DNA from: Linyphia triangularis
Lineage: Eukaryota; Arthropoda; Arachnida; Araneae; Linyphiidae
Direction: 5' to 3'
DNA: 64,000 nucleotides
Assembly (NCBI GenBank): GCA_963978545.1
Contig: OZ021721.1
Coordinates: 109,403,366 to 109,467,365, forward strand
The notes beneath the pieces were generated by a model, which worked only from the letters and a program-made list of their open reading frames with translations, had not been told where the DNA came from and did no database searches. Positions 35,816-47,360 of this stretch are shown piece by piece (within the stretch, counting starts at the first letter, position 1; each line of letters starts with the position of its first letter). A program made the translations under genes and the position numbers.

Positions 35816-36075
35816 GGGATGATAAGCATGTGACGGTAATTAGACAATCAGGTTAGCGGTAGGTGATACGCCACTTGCCGGCATTTTTAGACCGGAGGAT
35901 GAGTCACGCTAAAACTTGTTCAAACAGGTCGGGAGACTTGTACAGCAAGAACAACAGCATCGACGCGCAAGCAGCGGGTGATGCTGCGGTGTGTCAGCAG
36001 GTCTTCGAGATTATCGTTTTCCTACTTTTCCTTTTTCATAATGAAATGTTTGTGAAAACTTGGAATGAATGAAGT
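35815..36075. other. GC-rich island of unknown role, left arm
   Basis: This is the only mixed-composition block in the inner arm. It includes GCGGTAGGTGATACGCCACT, GCCGGCATTTTTAGACCGG (a possible CCGG stem) and a run with GACGCGCAAGCAGCGGGTGA. A plus frame covers it (35863-36072). From its ATG at 35896 it reads MSHAKTCSNRSGDLYSKNN and on to a hydrophobic FEIIVFLLFLF end. The codons are more balanced than in neighbouring AT-rich frames, so a captured exon fragment or a structured RNA is possible. I recognise neither. Confidence 0.4.
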
Positions 36076-38389
36076 GGATTTCAAAGACACATTAGTAAGT
36101 GAAGGTAGAATTCGCATGGACTTTCTTCCAAAAAGTATGATTCACTTGGAGAATTTAAGATCATTTCTACTTGAAAACTTTTCTATTGTCTAAAACATTG
36201 AATATTGTTCAAACTCAGTGAGATTATATGCTACAATACGGGTAAAACTTAACAAAATTGTTACATAGAAGAAAAATAGTAAGAGATTTAAAATAAATAC
36301 TAGTTATAGATACTCCAAGGAAAAAAATTCACCTCTACTTTTCAATCGGAAAATCAATGCAAGTTGGAAATTTATGTTACTTCAAGAAAGACTTAGACAA
36401 TTTACTTTGTAATAATAATATACGTTAAGGTGTCGTATTAACTCGTGCAATACATGCTGACTAAGGTTTATTTTACTTATCTAAGAAAGGTGAATTGGGG
36501 GAAAATATTAAATAAATTGTAGATATTAAATACATTGTAGATATGCATTTAAGTTTTGAAAATCACCTGCAAGACTTTTAAAACATCTTAAGATAAATTG
36601 AAAGAAACTTGCGAATTATATGTAAACTATATAACTTTTTATACTCTGAAAGGAAATCACAAGTAATTTAGTTAACTTTTTTCATGGTAACACTCATATT
36701 CAACGACATGTTTTTAAAATTTAACCTTCTTTACATGATAATAGTTATAAATTTTTTCAATCTCAGATGCGATATACTATTATTTCTAACATATATGTTA
36801 CGAATTGTGTAAAGTTTTTAAAACTGTATATGCAAATCACCAATCAGAAACATAAAAATCTAACATCAATCAAACAAACTAAAATAATAAGATATTTTCC
36901 TTAGTGGAAATAGTTAACTACTCATGTGATGGAATATACTTAGAAAATTTAAATACTGAAAAAAGTTTGCTAGGCAAACTTAAAGAATATTTTTTTTCTT
37001 GTGAAAAACTAGCATAAATTTGGAAAATGTAGAGTTTGTTACTACGTAAAATTGAACATCATCTGGACAAACTAAATTATACATGAATTTTTTTTTTATT
37101 TGAGAGGTGCTGACAATATATCATCAATATAGAGATTTTTAACTTCCAACCATAATTTCTAAATAACTTATACATAAATTTCAGAAAAACTGAAACGGAA
37201 TGTGTTTTACAAGAGGCTTATTTTGTAAGATGAATATTCAATATTAATATAACTGAGCATCCTAACAAGTTCATTCCGGAAAAAACTTGTAAAAGATACT
37301 TATATTTTGAAAATAGTTTGAAATATCCTTTTAAATTTATGAATGCTCGCTTTCGAAAGACACAAATAAAACTGATATTACTCATGATAATTAACACATA
37401 CATAACATTAGTCAAACAAAGTGAAATTTTTATAGCTTGTGACCGATAACTTGTCAGTGAAGCAGAACTTACATAGGAAATTTGTGCAAACTTTTTCAAC
37501 TTTTAAACCAAGTATCATGTAAAATTATAAATTACGATAGGAAATAGCATACTTCAGAATCGGAACAAGTCTTGTAGTTAAGCTAAATGTATTTCTCAAG
37601 GAATTGAAAGCATACCAGAGAAGTCCTTATCATTTCGTATCTTTTCTCATGTTGCAAGAAGACATACTTTGTAAAAGATCGTCTTAGCACTTAACAAAAA
37701 TCAGTAAAAATAAATATATTTTCTATGGCAAAGATAAAACTTCACAACTTAATTACTTAAATTTAGCTAAGTTGCATATGGTTTATTCACATAACTCGCA
37801 TGTGCTTTGAATGTTGAAATATATTTGTCAGTTGAAATCAAACTCATCGAAAATAAATGCTATCTACATTTTCAAGTCGGAAATTACTATTAAATAAACT
37901 TTACATGTAAGACATTATCATGTTAAAAAGAAAAATCTACAAAAATGTAAATGATAATTTTACTGTTGGTACATAAATGATGAATAATTTATGATTTTAT
38001 TCTAGGCAAACGTTTTATTGTCTAACAGAGAACTTAAACTTTAGCAGAAAAACGAAAAAATATAATTTTTATATCCTATCATGCTTGCCGAAAATTGAAT
38101 TTATTAGCTGTTGTAATAGATTTCTATTGTCCAAATTTCTATAGTTCTTCCCAGTGCAATAATATTAAGTTCATGTGTAATGAGTAGGTTTTTTTTTTTT
38201 GTTGAATCTTATAAATTTAATGAAATTATTATGACCTAAGAGATTGAGTGAACTGAATAAATCAATGACGTAAATTTAAACAGTGACTTGAACTGTAAAG
38301 AAGTATGACAAAGTGATAGATGAAGTGAAAATAGAAGTTGAGTGAAATGTGTTGAAAAAAGTTGAAGACTACAAGAAATTCATAAATGA
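36076..38389. other. AT-rich arm interior
   Basis: Unique-looking AT-rich sequence with no gene call. A minus frame of 93 codons (37218-37499) lacks a recognisable domain. It is mirrored without visible change in the right arm. Confidence 0.4.
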
Positions 38390-38485
38390 GAATTATCATT
38401 GACTTATATTAACTTCGTTTTTCTTGCTTATGACAAGAAAATACACTCTTGTTTATTAAGAACCAACTTGATATCTTATCATAGA

Positions 38486-38800
38486 ATGACAATGATGAAA
38501 TATCTATACATTAAAAAAAAAATACCAAACTTAGACATAGCAAATTTCTTGAAATTCATGTATAATGTGAGAAGTTTTACTGGAAATATAGAAGATACAA
38601 CATTGAAAGATGTGAATGTTTCGAAGTACTTTATCAGAAATAAAAAAAAAAAAAATGCGCTGAGGTCCGCTATAAAAATTTTTAGGAGAAAGTTTAAACA
38701 AAATTTAAAATCAAACATGCTTTTAAGTGGGAACACATATATTAAAACTATAGTACATTTAACAATTTATATTATGTCATCTCAGTTGGTATCAAACTGA
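38486..38800 (+). other. Lysine-rich 104-codon open frame, unproven
   Basis: Starting from the first in-frame ATG (38486), the frame encodes a basic, asparagine- and lysine-rich product with a KKKKNALRSAIKIFRRKF stretch. The KKKK stretch comes from a 13-A run (38643-38655), which makes real translation doubtful. No family is recognised. It is mirrored at 40642-40956 on the minus strand. It is the longest frame in the palindrome, which is why I list it. I lean towards chance. Confidence 0.2.
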
Positions 38801-39685
38801 ATAATATGAAAAACAACCACAAACTGAATAAACATGAAAATTATCAATATATGTGGAAAAGTTTCCTTTTTTCACATATAAAAAAAAAAAATAACACATT
38901 GACATACGTTAAGATCACGAAACATGCGTAATCATATACCGATAAGAGCAACCAATGTTGCGGGGAGATATTCACGTGATGGACAATATCCCCTGAATAA
39001 ATTGAGTGATTTAATTTCTAATGCTAATTCCAATAGTATTCCATGTAACTTCAACTTTATATGTTACACTATAGATATATTTATTTTTCAAATATATTGA
39101 CTTTCGAAAAATCATCTTTCAATATAAGAATGATCATAGTAAGAATAAAAGAAAAGATACTAAGCATTGATTTAAAGTGTATTTATTTCAACTTAGCAAC
39201 AAATCATATGCGTGAAACGAAAATTGCCTCGAACCAAAGTATAACTATCCAATTTCATTGATTCCTACAAGGAAATTTTTCTCATCTAGTAATTGATTTT
39301 TTTTTCTCTCGTACACATTATAAGTGTTGTCCAATCAGGTGTAGAGTAGCTGAAGATATCCGACCTCTTTCTAAATATTAATAAGTCACTGTTGAAAAAC
39401 TTATAAAAATTTCAATTTACACTTAAAGTTTTTTTATATATATATATTTCAAAGAATTTTTTCAAATCAATATGTATATTTAAATACTGAAACTTATTCA
39501 CTTCAATAAATGTATGTTTAAGTTATAAAACTTGTCGTATGTATTGAAAAATTGTAACTTTTCGTCTTATTCGTATAAATCGTTAACTTATACACTAGTT
39601 CTTCATCAATTAATCTTCTAAGTAAATCTTTCAAAGGTAAAAACATACCTATAGCTTTGCATTTGTAACAAGTTAAATTGTACAT

Positions 39686-39757
39686 GTTTCATGTGAAAGT
39701 TACAAAATTTTATATATTTTCATGAAAAACATATAAAATTTTAATTTCACGAGAAAC
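39686..39757. repeat. Palindrome centre with slight asymmetry
   Basis: Perfect pairing ends at about 39690/39753. Inside, TGTGAAAGTTACAAAATTTT on the left faces AAAATTTTAATTTCACG on the right, a few bases different. The innermost bases TTTTCATGAAAA (39717-39728) are again a palindrome. The spacer is therefore close to zero, with a small asymmetric patch around it. Confidence 0.85.
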
Positions 39758-42700
39758 ATGTACAATTTAACTTGTTACAAATGTAAAGCTATAGGTATGT
39801 TTTTACCTTTGAAAGATTTACTTAGAAGATTAATTGATGAAGAACTAGTGTATAAGTTATCGATTTATACGAATAAGACGAAAAGTTACAATTTTTCAAT
39901 ACATACGACAAGTTTTATAACTTAAACATACATTTATTGAAGTGAATAAGTTTCAGTATTTAAATATACATATTGATTTGAAAAAATTCTTTGAAATATA
40001 TATATATAAAAAAACTTTAAGTGTAAATTGAAATTTTTATAAGTTTTTCAACAGTGACTTATTAATATTTAGAAAGAGGTCGGATATCTTCAGCTACTCT
40101 ACACCTGATTGGACAACACTTATAATGTGTACGAGAGAAAAAAAATCAATTACTAGATGAGAAAAATTTCCTTGTAGGAATCAATGAAATTGGATAGTTA
40201 TACTTTGGTTCGAGGCAATTTTCGTTTCACGCATATGATTTGTTGCTAAGTTGAAATAAATACACTTTAAATCAATGCTTAGTATCTTTTCTTTTATTCT
40301 TACTATGATCATTCTTATATTGAAAGATGATTTTTCGAAAGTCAATATATTTGAAAAATAAATATATCTATAGTGTAACATATAAAGTTGAAGTTACATG
40401 GAATACTATTGGAATTAGCATTAGAAATTAAATCACTCAATTTATTCATGGGATATTGTCCATCACGTGAATATCTCCCCGCAACATTGGTTGCTCTTAT
40501 CGGTATATGATTACGCATGTTTCGTGATCTTAACGTATGTCAATGTGTTATTTTTTTTTTTTATATGTGAAAAAAGGAAACTTTTCCACATATATTGATA
40601 ATTTTCATGTTTATTCAGTTTGTGGTTGTTTTTCATATTATTCAGTTTGATACCAACTGAGATGACATAATATAAATTGTTAAATGTACTATAGTTTTAA
40701 TATATGTGTTCCCACTTAAAAGCATGTTTGATTTTAAATTTTGTTTAAACTTTCTCCTAAAAATTTTTATAGCGGACCTCAGCGCATTTTTTTTTTTTTT
40801 ATTTCTGATAAAGTACTTCGAAACATTCACATCTTTCAATGTTGTATCTTCTATATTTCCAGTAAAACTTCTCACATTATACATGAATTTCAAGAAATTT
40901 GCTATGTCTAAGTTTGGTATTTTTTTTTTAATGTATAGATATTTCATCATTGTCATTCTATGATAAGATATCAAGTTGGTTCTTAATAAACAAGAGTGTA
41001 TTTTCTTGTCATAAGCAAGAAAAACGAAGTTAATATAAGTCAATGATAATTCTCATTTATGAATTTCTTGTAGTCTTCAACTTTTTTCAACACATTTCAC
41101 TCAACTTCTATTTTCACTTCATCTATCACTTTGTCATACTTCTTTACAGTTCAAGTCACTGTTTAAATTTACGTCATTGATTTATTCAGTTCACTCAATC
41201 TCTTAGGTCATAATAATTTCATTAAATTTATAAGATTCAACAAAAAAAAAAAACCTACTCATTACACATGAACTTAATATTATTGCACTGGGAAGAACTA
41301 TAGAAATTTGGACAATAGAAATCTATTACAACAGCTAATAAATTCAATTTTCGGCAAGCATGATAGGATATAAAAATTATATTTTTTCGTTTTTCTGCTA
41401 AAGTTTAAGTTCTCTGTTAGACAATAAAACGTTTGCCTAGAATAAAATCATAAATTATTCATCATTTATGTACCAACAGTAAAATTATCATTTACATTTT
41501 TGTAGATTTTTCTTTTTAACATGATAATGTCTTACATGTAAAGTTTATTTAATAGTAATTTCCGACTTGAAAATGTAGATAGCATTTATTTTCGATGAGT
41601 TTGATTTCAACTGACAAATATATTTCAACATTCAAAGCACATGCGAGTTATGTGAATAAACCATATGCAACTTAGCTAAATTTAAGTAATTAAGTTGTGA
41701 AGTTTTATCTTTGCCATAGAAAATATATTTATTTTTACTGATTTTTGTTAAGTGCTAAGACGATCTTTTACAAAGTATGTCTTCTTGCAACATGAGAAAA
41801 GATACGAAATGATAAGGACTTCTCTGGTATGCTTTCAATTCCTTGAGAAATACATTTAGCTTAACTACAAGACTTGTTCCGATTCTGAAGTATGCTATTT
41901 CCTATCGTAATTTATAATTTTACATGATACTTGGTTTAAAAGTTGAAAAAGTTTGCACAAATTTCCTATGTAAGTTCTGCTTCACTGACAAGTTATCGGT
42001 CACAAGCTATAAAAATTTCACTTTGTTTGACTAATGTTATGTATGTGTTAATTATCATGAGTAATATCAGTTTTATTTGTGTCTTTCGAAAGCGAGCATT
42101 CATAAATTTAAAAGGATATTTCAAACTATTTTCAAAATATAAGTATCTTTTACAAGTTTTTTCCGGAATGAACTTGTTAGGATGCTCAGTTATATTAATA
42201 TTGAATATTCATCTTACAAAATAAGCCTCTTGTAAAACACATTCCGTTTCAGTTTTTCTGAAATTTATGTATAAGTTATTTAGAAATTATGGTTGGAAGT
42301 TAAAAATCTCTATATTGATGATATATTGTCAGCACCTCTCAAATAAAAAAAAAATTCATGTATAATTTAGTTTGTCCAGATGATGTTCAATTTTACGTAG
42401 TAACAAACTCTACATTTTCCAAATTTATGCTAGTTTTTCACAAGAAAAAAAATATTCTTTAAGTTTGCCTAGCAAACTTTTTTCAGTATTTAAATTTTCT
42501 AAGTATATTCCATCACATGAGTAGTTAACTATTTCCACTAAGGAAAATATCTTATTATTTTAGTTTGTTTGATTGATGTTAGATTTTTATGTTTCTGATT
42601 GGTGATTTGCATATACAGTTTTAAAAACTTTACACAATTCGTAACATATATGTTAGAAATAATAGTATATCGCATCTGAGATTGAAAAAATTTATAACTA

Positions 42701-43366
42701 TTATCATGTAAAGAAGGTTAAATTTTAAAAACATGTCGTTGAATATGAGTGTTACCATGAAAAAAGTTAACTAAATTACTTGTGATTTCCTTTCAGAGTA
42801 TAAAAAGTTATATAGTTTACATATAATTCGCAAGTTTCTTTCAATTTATCTTAAGATGTTTTAAAAGTCTTGCAGGTGATTTTCAAAACTTAAATGCATA
42901 TCTACAATGTATTTAATATCTACAATTTATTTAATATTTTCCCCCAATTCACCTTTCTTAGATAAGTAAAATAAACCTTAGTCAGCATGTATTGCACGAG
43001 TTAATACGACACCTTAACGTATATTATTATTACAAAGTAAATTGTCTAAGTCTTTCTTGAAGTAACATAAATTTCCAACTTGCATTGATTTTCCGATTGA
43101 AAAGTAGAGGTGAATTTTTTTCCTTGGAGTATCTATAACTAGTATTTATTTTAAATCTCTTACTATTTTTCTTCTATGTAACAATTTTGTTAAGTTTTAC
43201 CCGTATTGTAGCATATAATCTCACTGAGTTTGAACAATATTCAATGTTTTAGACAATAGAAAAGTTTTCAAGTAGAAATGATCTTAAATTCTCCAAGTGA
43301 ATCATACTTTTTGGAAGAAAGTCCATGCGAATTCTACCTTCACTTACTAATGTGTCTTTGAAATCC

Positions 43367-43628
43367 ACTTCATTCATTCCAAGTTTTCACAAACATTTCA
43401 TTATGAAAAAGGAAAAGTAGGAAAACGATAATCTCGAAGACCTGCTGACACACCGCAGCATCACCCGCTGCTTGCGCGTCGATGCTGTTGTTCTTGCTGT
43501 ACAAGTCTCCCGACCTGTTTGAACAAGTTTTAGCGTGACTCATCCTCCGGTCTAAAAATGCCGGCAAGTGGCGTATCACCTACCGCTAACCTGATTGTCT
43601 AATTACCGTCACATGCTTATCATCCCGT
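43367..43628. other. GC-rich island, mirror copy
   Basis: Reverse complement of the island at 35815-36075, including the frame (43370-43579, minus). No difference from the left copy was noticed. Confidence 0.4.
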
Positions 43629-45053
43629 TTAAAGACGTGAATTTTATATGTAAAGTAAATTTTTACGCTAACGCTTAAATTCTTTGCTATAGAAAGTTCA
43701 AGTATGTTATTTTTTTTTCTCTTATATGTTACATTTTAAACACATGATATGAAATTTTTACGTTATGCTTATCTTAGAAATTTTTGAGTATGTTACTTTT
43801 TCTTTTATTTAACATTAACCTAAGAGTTTAATTGTATATGAGAAGTAAATTGTCACGTTAAAGTTTAAAGACATGATATTTATATGTGAAGTAAATTTTC
43901 GTGTAAAGGTTAAAATTCTTTATCTTTGAAATTTTTATTCTGTTAAATTTCCCATTATTTAACATTAACCTAAGAAAATAATTGTGTATGAAATTTTCGC
44001 GTATTGTTTAAATTGTTGTCGAAGAAAGTTTAAGTATGTTATTTTTTTTCTTCTCTAATTTAGCATTATTCTTACACATTTTAAAGATAAAAATGTTATG
44101 TGTGAAATAAATTTTCGCGTATTGTTTCAATTCCTTACCTTATAAATTTTTAATATTTCTTTTTCTCTAATTTAGCGTTATTCTTACACATTTGAAAGAC
44201 ATAATTTTTATATGTGAGGTAAATTTTCGCGTATTATTTGAATTCTTTGCCTTATAAATTTTTAGAGTTTCTTTTTTTTTTATCTTATTTATCGTTGATA
44301 TAAGAGTATGATAGTACATGTAAAGTTAATTTTAACGTTCAATTTTAAATTCTTTGCCTTGTAAATTTTTAGTGTTTCTTTTTTCTAAAAGTTAGAGTTG
44401 TCATTATACATTTTAAAGACATGAACGGCAATGTTTGAATTCTTTGTCGTAGAAATTATAGGTATGTTATACTTTCATCCTACATTTTAAATTTAAAGTC
44501 GTGATTTTTATATGTGAAGAACATTTTTTACGTTAATGTCAAAGTTATTTGTCGTACAAAGTTTAAGTGTGTTACTTTTTTTTCTTTTATTTAGCGATAT
44601 TTCTACATATTTTAATATCGGGATTTTTATTTGTAAAGTAAAATTTTACGTTAATGTTCAAGTTATTTGTCGTAGAAAGTTTAAGTACGTTACTTTTCTC
44701 TTGCATGTTATATTTTAAAGTCGTGATTTTTATACATGAAGGGAATTTTCGCGTAAAGGTTAAATATTTATCTTAGAAATTTTAAGTAAGTTACTTTTTT
44801 TTCTCTTATTTAGCGATATTTTTACACATTTTAAAGTGATTTTTATGTGTAAAGTAAGTTTTTTTTTTCGTTAATTTTAAAGTTATTTGTCGTAAAGAGT
44901 TTAAGTATGTTACTTTTTTCTCTTATTTAGTGATATTCGTACACATTTTAAAGACATGATATTTATTCGTAAAGTAAATTTTCATGTTCACTTTTGAATT
45001 CTTAGTTGTAAGATGTTCAAGTATGTTACTTTTTCTCTCTTATTTAAACATTA
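43628..45053. repeat. About 12 diverged ~115-bp repeats, mirror copy
   Basis: Reverse complement of the array at 34390-35815, unit for unit. That every degenerate copy matches its mirror partner shows the arms were duplicated as a block after the array had diverged. Confidence 0.8.
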
Positions 45054-46332
45054 GAGTATTCAAAATCAGTTATCACATATCTATTCAGCATTAGCAGCTA
45101 CTTCTGTGTTGCCATTCATCAACTTAAGTAAGTATCATTGTACAATAAAAACTATCTTGATTAATATAACTAACATAGACATATTAATTTCTAACAAGTT
45201 TAATGGTAATATAAATTTTAACATAGACAGTAAGTAGCTAAGATATATAATATCGCTCGCATAGTACAGTATAGCTTTAAATTACAACCGGTTGTAACAA
45301 ATAGAATCAATTTCAAAGTATTTGAAGGTTGATATATCGAAAAGTTGCGTATTTCCATCTCTTTGAAAACATTGTTCTGACTAAAATGAAATGTTTTTCC
45401 TAAACCATTCTGAAAGAAGAAGAAAAAAAAATATAAATTCTTCAATAAAATATGGATAATACATTTAAAATTTACAAAAATGAGAATAATACTTACATAA
45501 ATAAAAAAAAAATTGTCATTTTTCTATTCAAAGTGATAAATATTTCGTTTTTTGGAAATGTATATTACTAATATTGTATTGCAAACTCACGTGTGAACAC
45601 ACTACAACTACTAATTCCTTCAACAGCGTCAGACTAACTCAACCTAAAAATAATTGTAAAATCATTGCTTTAACTTCCATAATGGGTTTCAGTTGCTGAA
45701 TATTGAAAATTAATTCTAGTCTAAGTTCTTTTGTTGTGTATTCAATCCCTCAAAAACTATGACAATAAAAGAAAAAAACTTTTTAATGACACGTTAAGCT
45801 CTGTAAAAGAAATTTTCACGTTAAGATATCAAAGTTTAAATTTTTTTTTTCCTCATAAATTTTAATTTATATTTACATTTCATACTGTTATTGAGAAAAT
45901 AATGAGACTTTATGTGTCTAACATTGATTAAACCTGATTCCTTAAAAGTGTCTTGCGATTATATCTCTCAACATTAGTTTAAATGTGTTAAGCACTTATA
46001 GAAAAAAAAAAATCCACTCAATCCGAAACTTTACGCATTTGTGTTAGTATATTATCTTTGCATGTATTTGAAGTTTTTAATGGTTAAGCATGAAAAGTTA
46101 TAAACTATGTAATTTATATTCCTTCCTACCATTAGATGGCGCCGCAATTACATTAAACTTAGTAGAAAACTGTCTTACTAAACTGTATAGTCAATGAGAA
46201 GAGCATTTGAAATCACGTGACATATTCTAACCAATCAGAAGTGAGCTTTTATTTCAACCAATCAAAGGAGACTTAGCTATATCAGGATACAAGATGTTGC
46301 CATTCCTTAAACTTTGATATAAAGCAAATCGT

Positions 46333-47147
46333 GACGTCATCCCCACTACATTAACACTGTGACGTCACTGGTAAAACAGCCTATCACTCTAAATTATTTA
46401 CTTAAAAGTAGCCCTAGAACAACTCAACTCCATCCCGCCTAAAACTTATCATATTCCTACTGCTGCCATCGTCTTAAAAGTAAATTTTGTAAAATCATGA
46501 ATGACGTCATACCCACTGTGACGTCACTAGTCAAAAATGCCTATAACTCTAACTTATTCACTTAGAAGCAGCCCTAGAACATCAACTCCGCCTGAAAGGT
46601 AAATCGACACTAAAAAGTGTTGCCAACGCTCAAAACTTTGATATAAAACACATTATGACGTCATACCCACTGTGACGTCACTAGTACAAATATCTATCAC
46701 TCTAACTTATTCGTTTACAAGCAGCCCTAGAACAACTCAACACCATCTGAAAGGTACATCGAAACTATAGAGTGTTGCCACCGCTCAAAACTTTGATATA
46801 AAACAAATTATGACCTCATACCTATTGTGACGTCACTCAATAAAAGCCTATCACTCTAACTTATTCGTTTACAAGCAGTCCTAGAACAACTCAACCCCAT
46901 TTAACTGGAAACAAAAACTAAAAAGTGTTGCCACCGCTCAAAACTTTGATATAAAACACATTATGACGTCATACCCACTGTGACGTCATACACAAACAGC
47001 TTATAACGAAACCGAAACTAAAACAGCAGCAGGAGGGAAACAACTCCACTCCACTTCCGGTCACGTGACTTCCGGTGACGTCATATCCGACCACGCCCCT
47101 TCTGGTGACGTCATATCCGGTCACGCCCCCTTCCGGTGACGTCATCA
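46333..47147. promoter_or_regulatory. CRE-rich terminal region, mirror copy
   Basis: Mirror of 32296-33110: five paired-CRE units followed outward by the CRE/ETS cluster (CTTCCGGTGACGTCATAT-type sites) and the CACGTG box. Both ends of the insertion thus carry the same promoter-like block, each about 60 bp from the terminus. Confidence 0.6.
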
Positions 47148-47203
47148 TCCCTCATCCCTCTGCGCGCTGCGCCATGGCTTCGGATCGGCCTTTTCTAACT
47201 ACT

Positions 47204-47209
47204 CTGGTT
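47204..47209. repeat. Right target duplication of the palindrome (CTGGTT)
   Basis: Identical to 32234-32239 and immediately outside the right arm. The following CAAC completes GTTCAAC, the right duplication of the older 3.1-kb element. Confidence 0.85.
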
Positions 47210-47357
47210 CAACGACCTATACTTATGCACAATATCGGCTAATCAGTCCGGGACCTACAGCTCAACGTGGATTCCGAACCACAACGAATATCGATGCCTA
47301 ATCCAGGATTCGAACCTGGCACCTTTGGTATGCACTAACCACACGGCCATCATGCCA
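47207..47357 (-). mobile_element. SINE family 2, main part of the split copy
   Basis: On the minus strand the head reads ATGGCCGTGTGGTTAGTGCA, then a B box GGTTCGAATCC, then ATTCGTTGTGGTTCGGAATC, CACGTTGAGCTGTAGGTCCC and GGTCGTTGAAC. The order matches the copies at 56068 and 58986. The tail is missing here and is found at 29091-29113 beyond the two insertions. It is tRNA-derived with a polymerase III-type promoter, and distinct in body sequence from SINE family 1. Confidence 0.85.
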
Positions 47358-47360
47358 TAA

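Larger units (their letters stand above)
32240..39720 (+). repeat. Left arm of the giant palindrome
   Basis: From outside in, the arm has a CRE/ETS-rich terminal block, five ~155-bp tandem units (32455-33110), a CCAAT-containing stretch (33170-33260), AT-rich sequence, about twelve diverged ~115-bp units (34390-35815), a GC-rich island (35815-36010) and AT-rich sequence to the centre. I saw only three clear base differences from the right arm, all in the inner 730 bp (38993, 39583, 39659), plus a few at the very centre and two homopolymer length differences. Open frames are short and appear as identical mirror pairs. Confidence 0.95.
32240..47203. mobile_element. 15-kb palindromic insertion, Maverick-like termini
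   Basis: This is a nearly perfect inverted repeat of 14,964 bp with effectively no spacer. Position p pairs with 79443-p at the ends and centre and with 79442-p in between; the one-base shifts fall in homopolymers at 33431 (10 T against 11 A) and 39297 (9 T against 8 A). Pairing stops exactly where CTGGTT flanks both sides. The ends are AGTAGTTAGAAAAGGCC and its complement. A 6-bp duplication, AG...CT ends and about 15 kb recall Maverick/Polinton elements (6-bp duplication, AG termini, 15-20 kb), but no polymerase, integrase, ATPase, protease or capsid frame is visible. Other origins, including a fold-back of a different element, are open. Confidence 0.85.
39722..47203 (-). repeat. Right arm of the giant palindrome
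   Basis: Reverse complement of 32240-39720. Mirror frames correspond exactly, for example 38399-38800 with 40642-41043, 37218-37499 with 41943-42224 and 35863-36072 with 43370-43579. Its outer end GGCCTTTTCTAACTACT abuts CTGGTT. The arm carries the same array of elements in the opposite direction, so any element promoter is present twice and facing inward or outward symmetrically. Confidence 0.95.

Noticed and set aside
35880..35925. Hammerhead-like ribozyme core in the GC-rich island
   Set aside because: A GGATGAG word resembles CTGATGAG, but the CUGAUGA and GAAA core and three stems are not present.
38399..38800. 133-codon frame as a gene of the palindromic element
   Set aside because: The full frame starts at TTG; the first ATG gives 104 codons. 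It contains a 13-A run and extreme lysine/asparagine content, with no recognisable domain. Listed only as an unproven frame.
32240..47203. Giant palindrome as a mere assembly fold-back or chimeric read
   Set aside because: A fold-back artefact would not end at matching 6-bp direct repeats, nor restore the older element's duplication and the SINE when removed. Small real-looking differences between the arms also argue against copying of one arm. Not fully excluded without reads.
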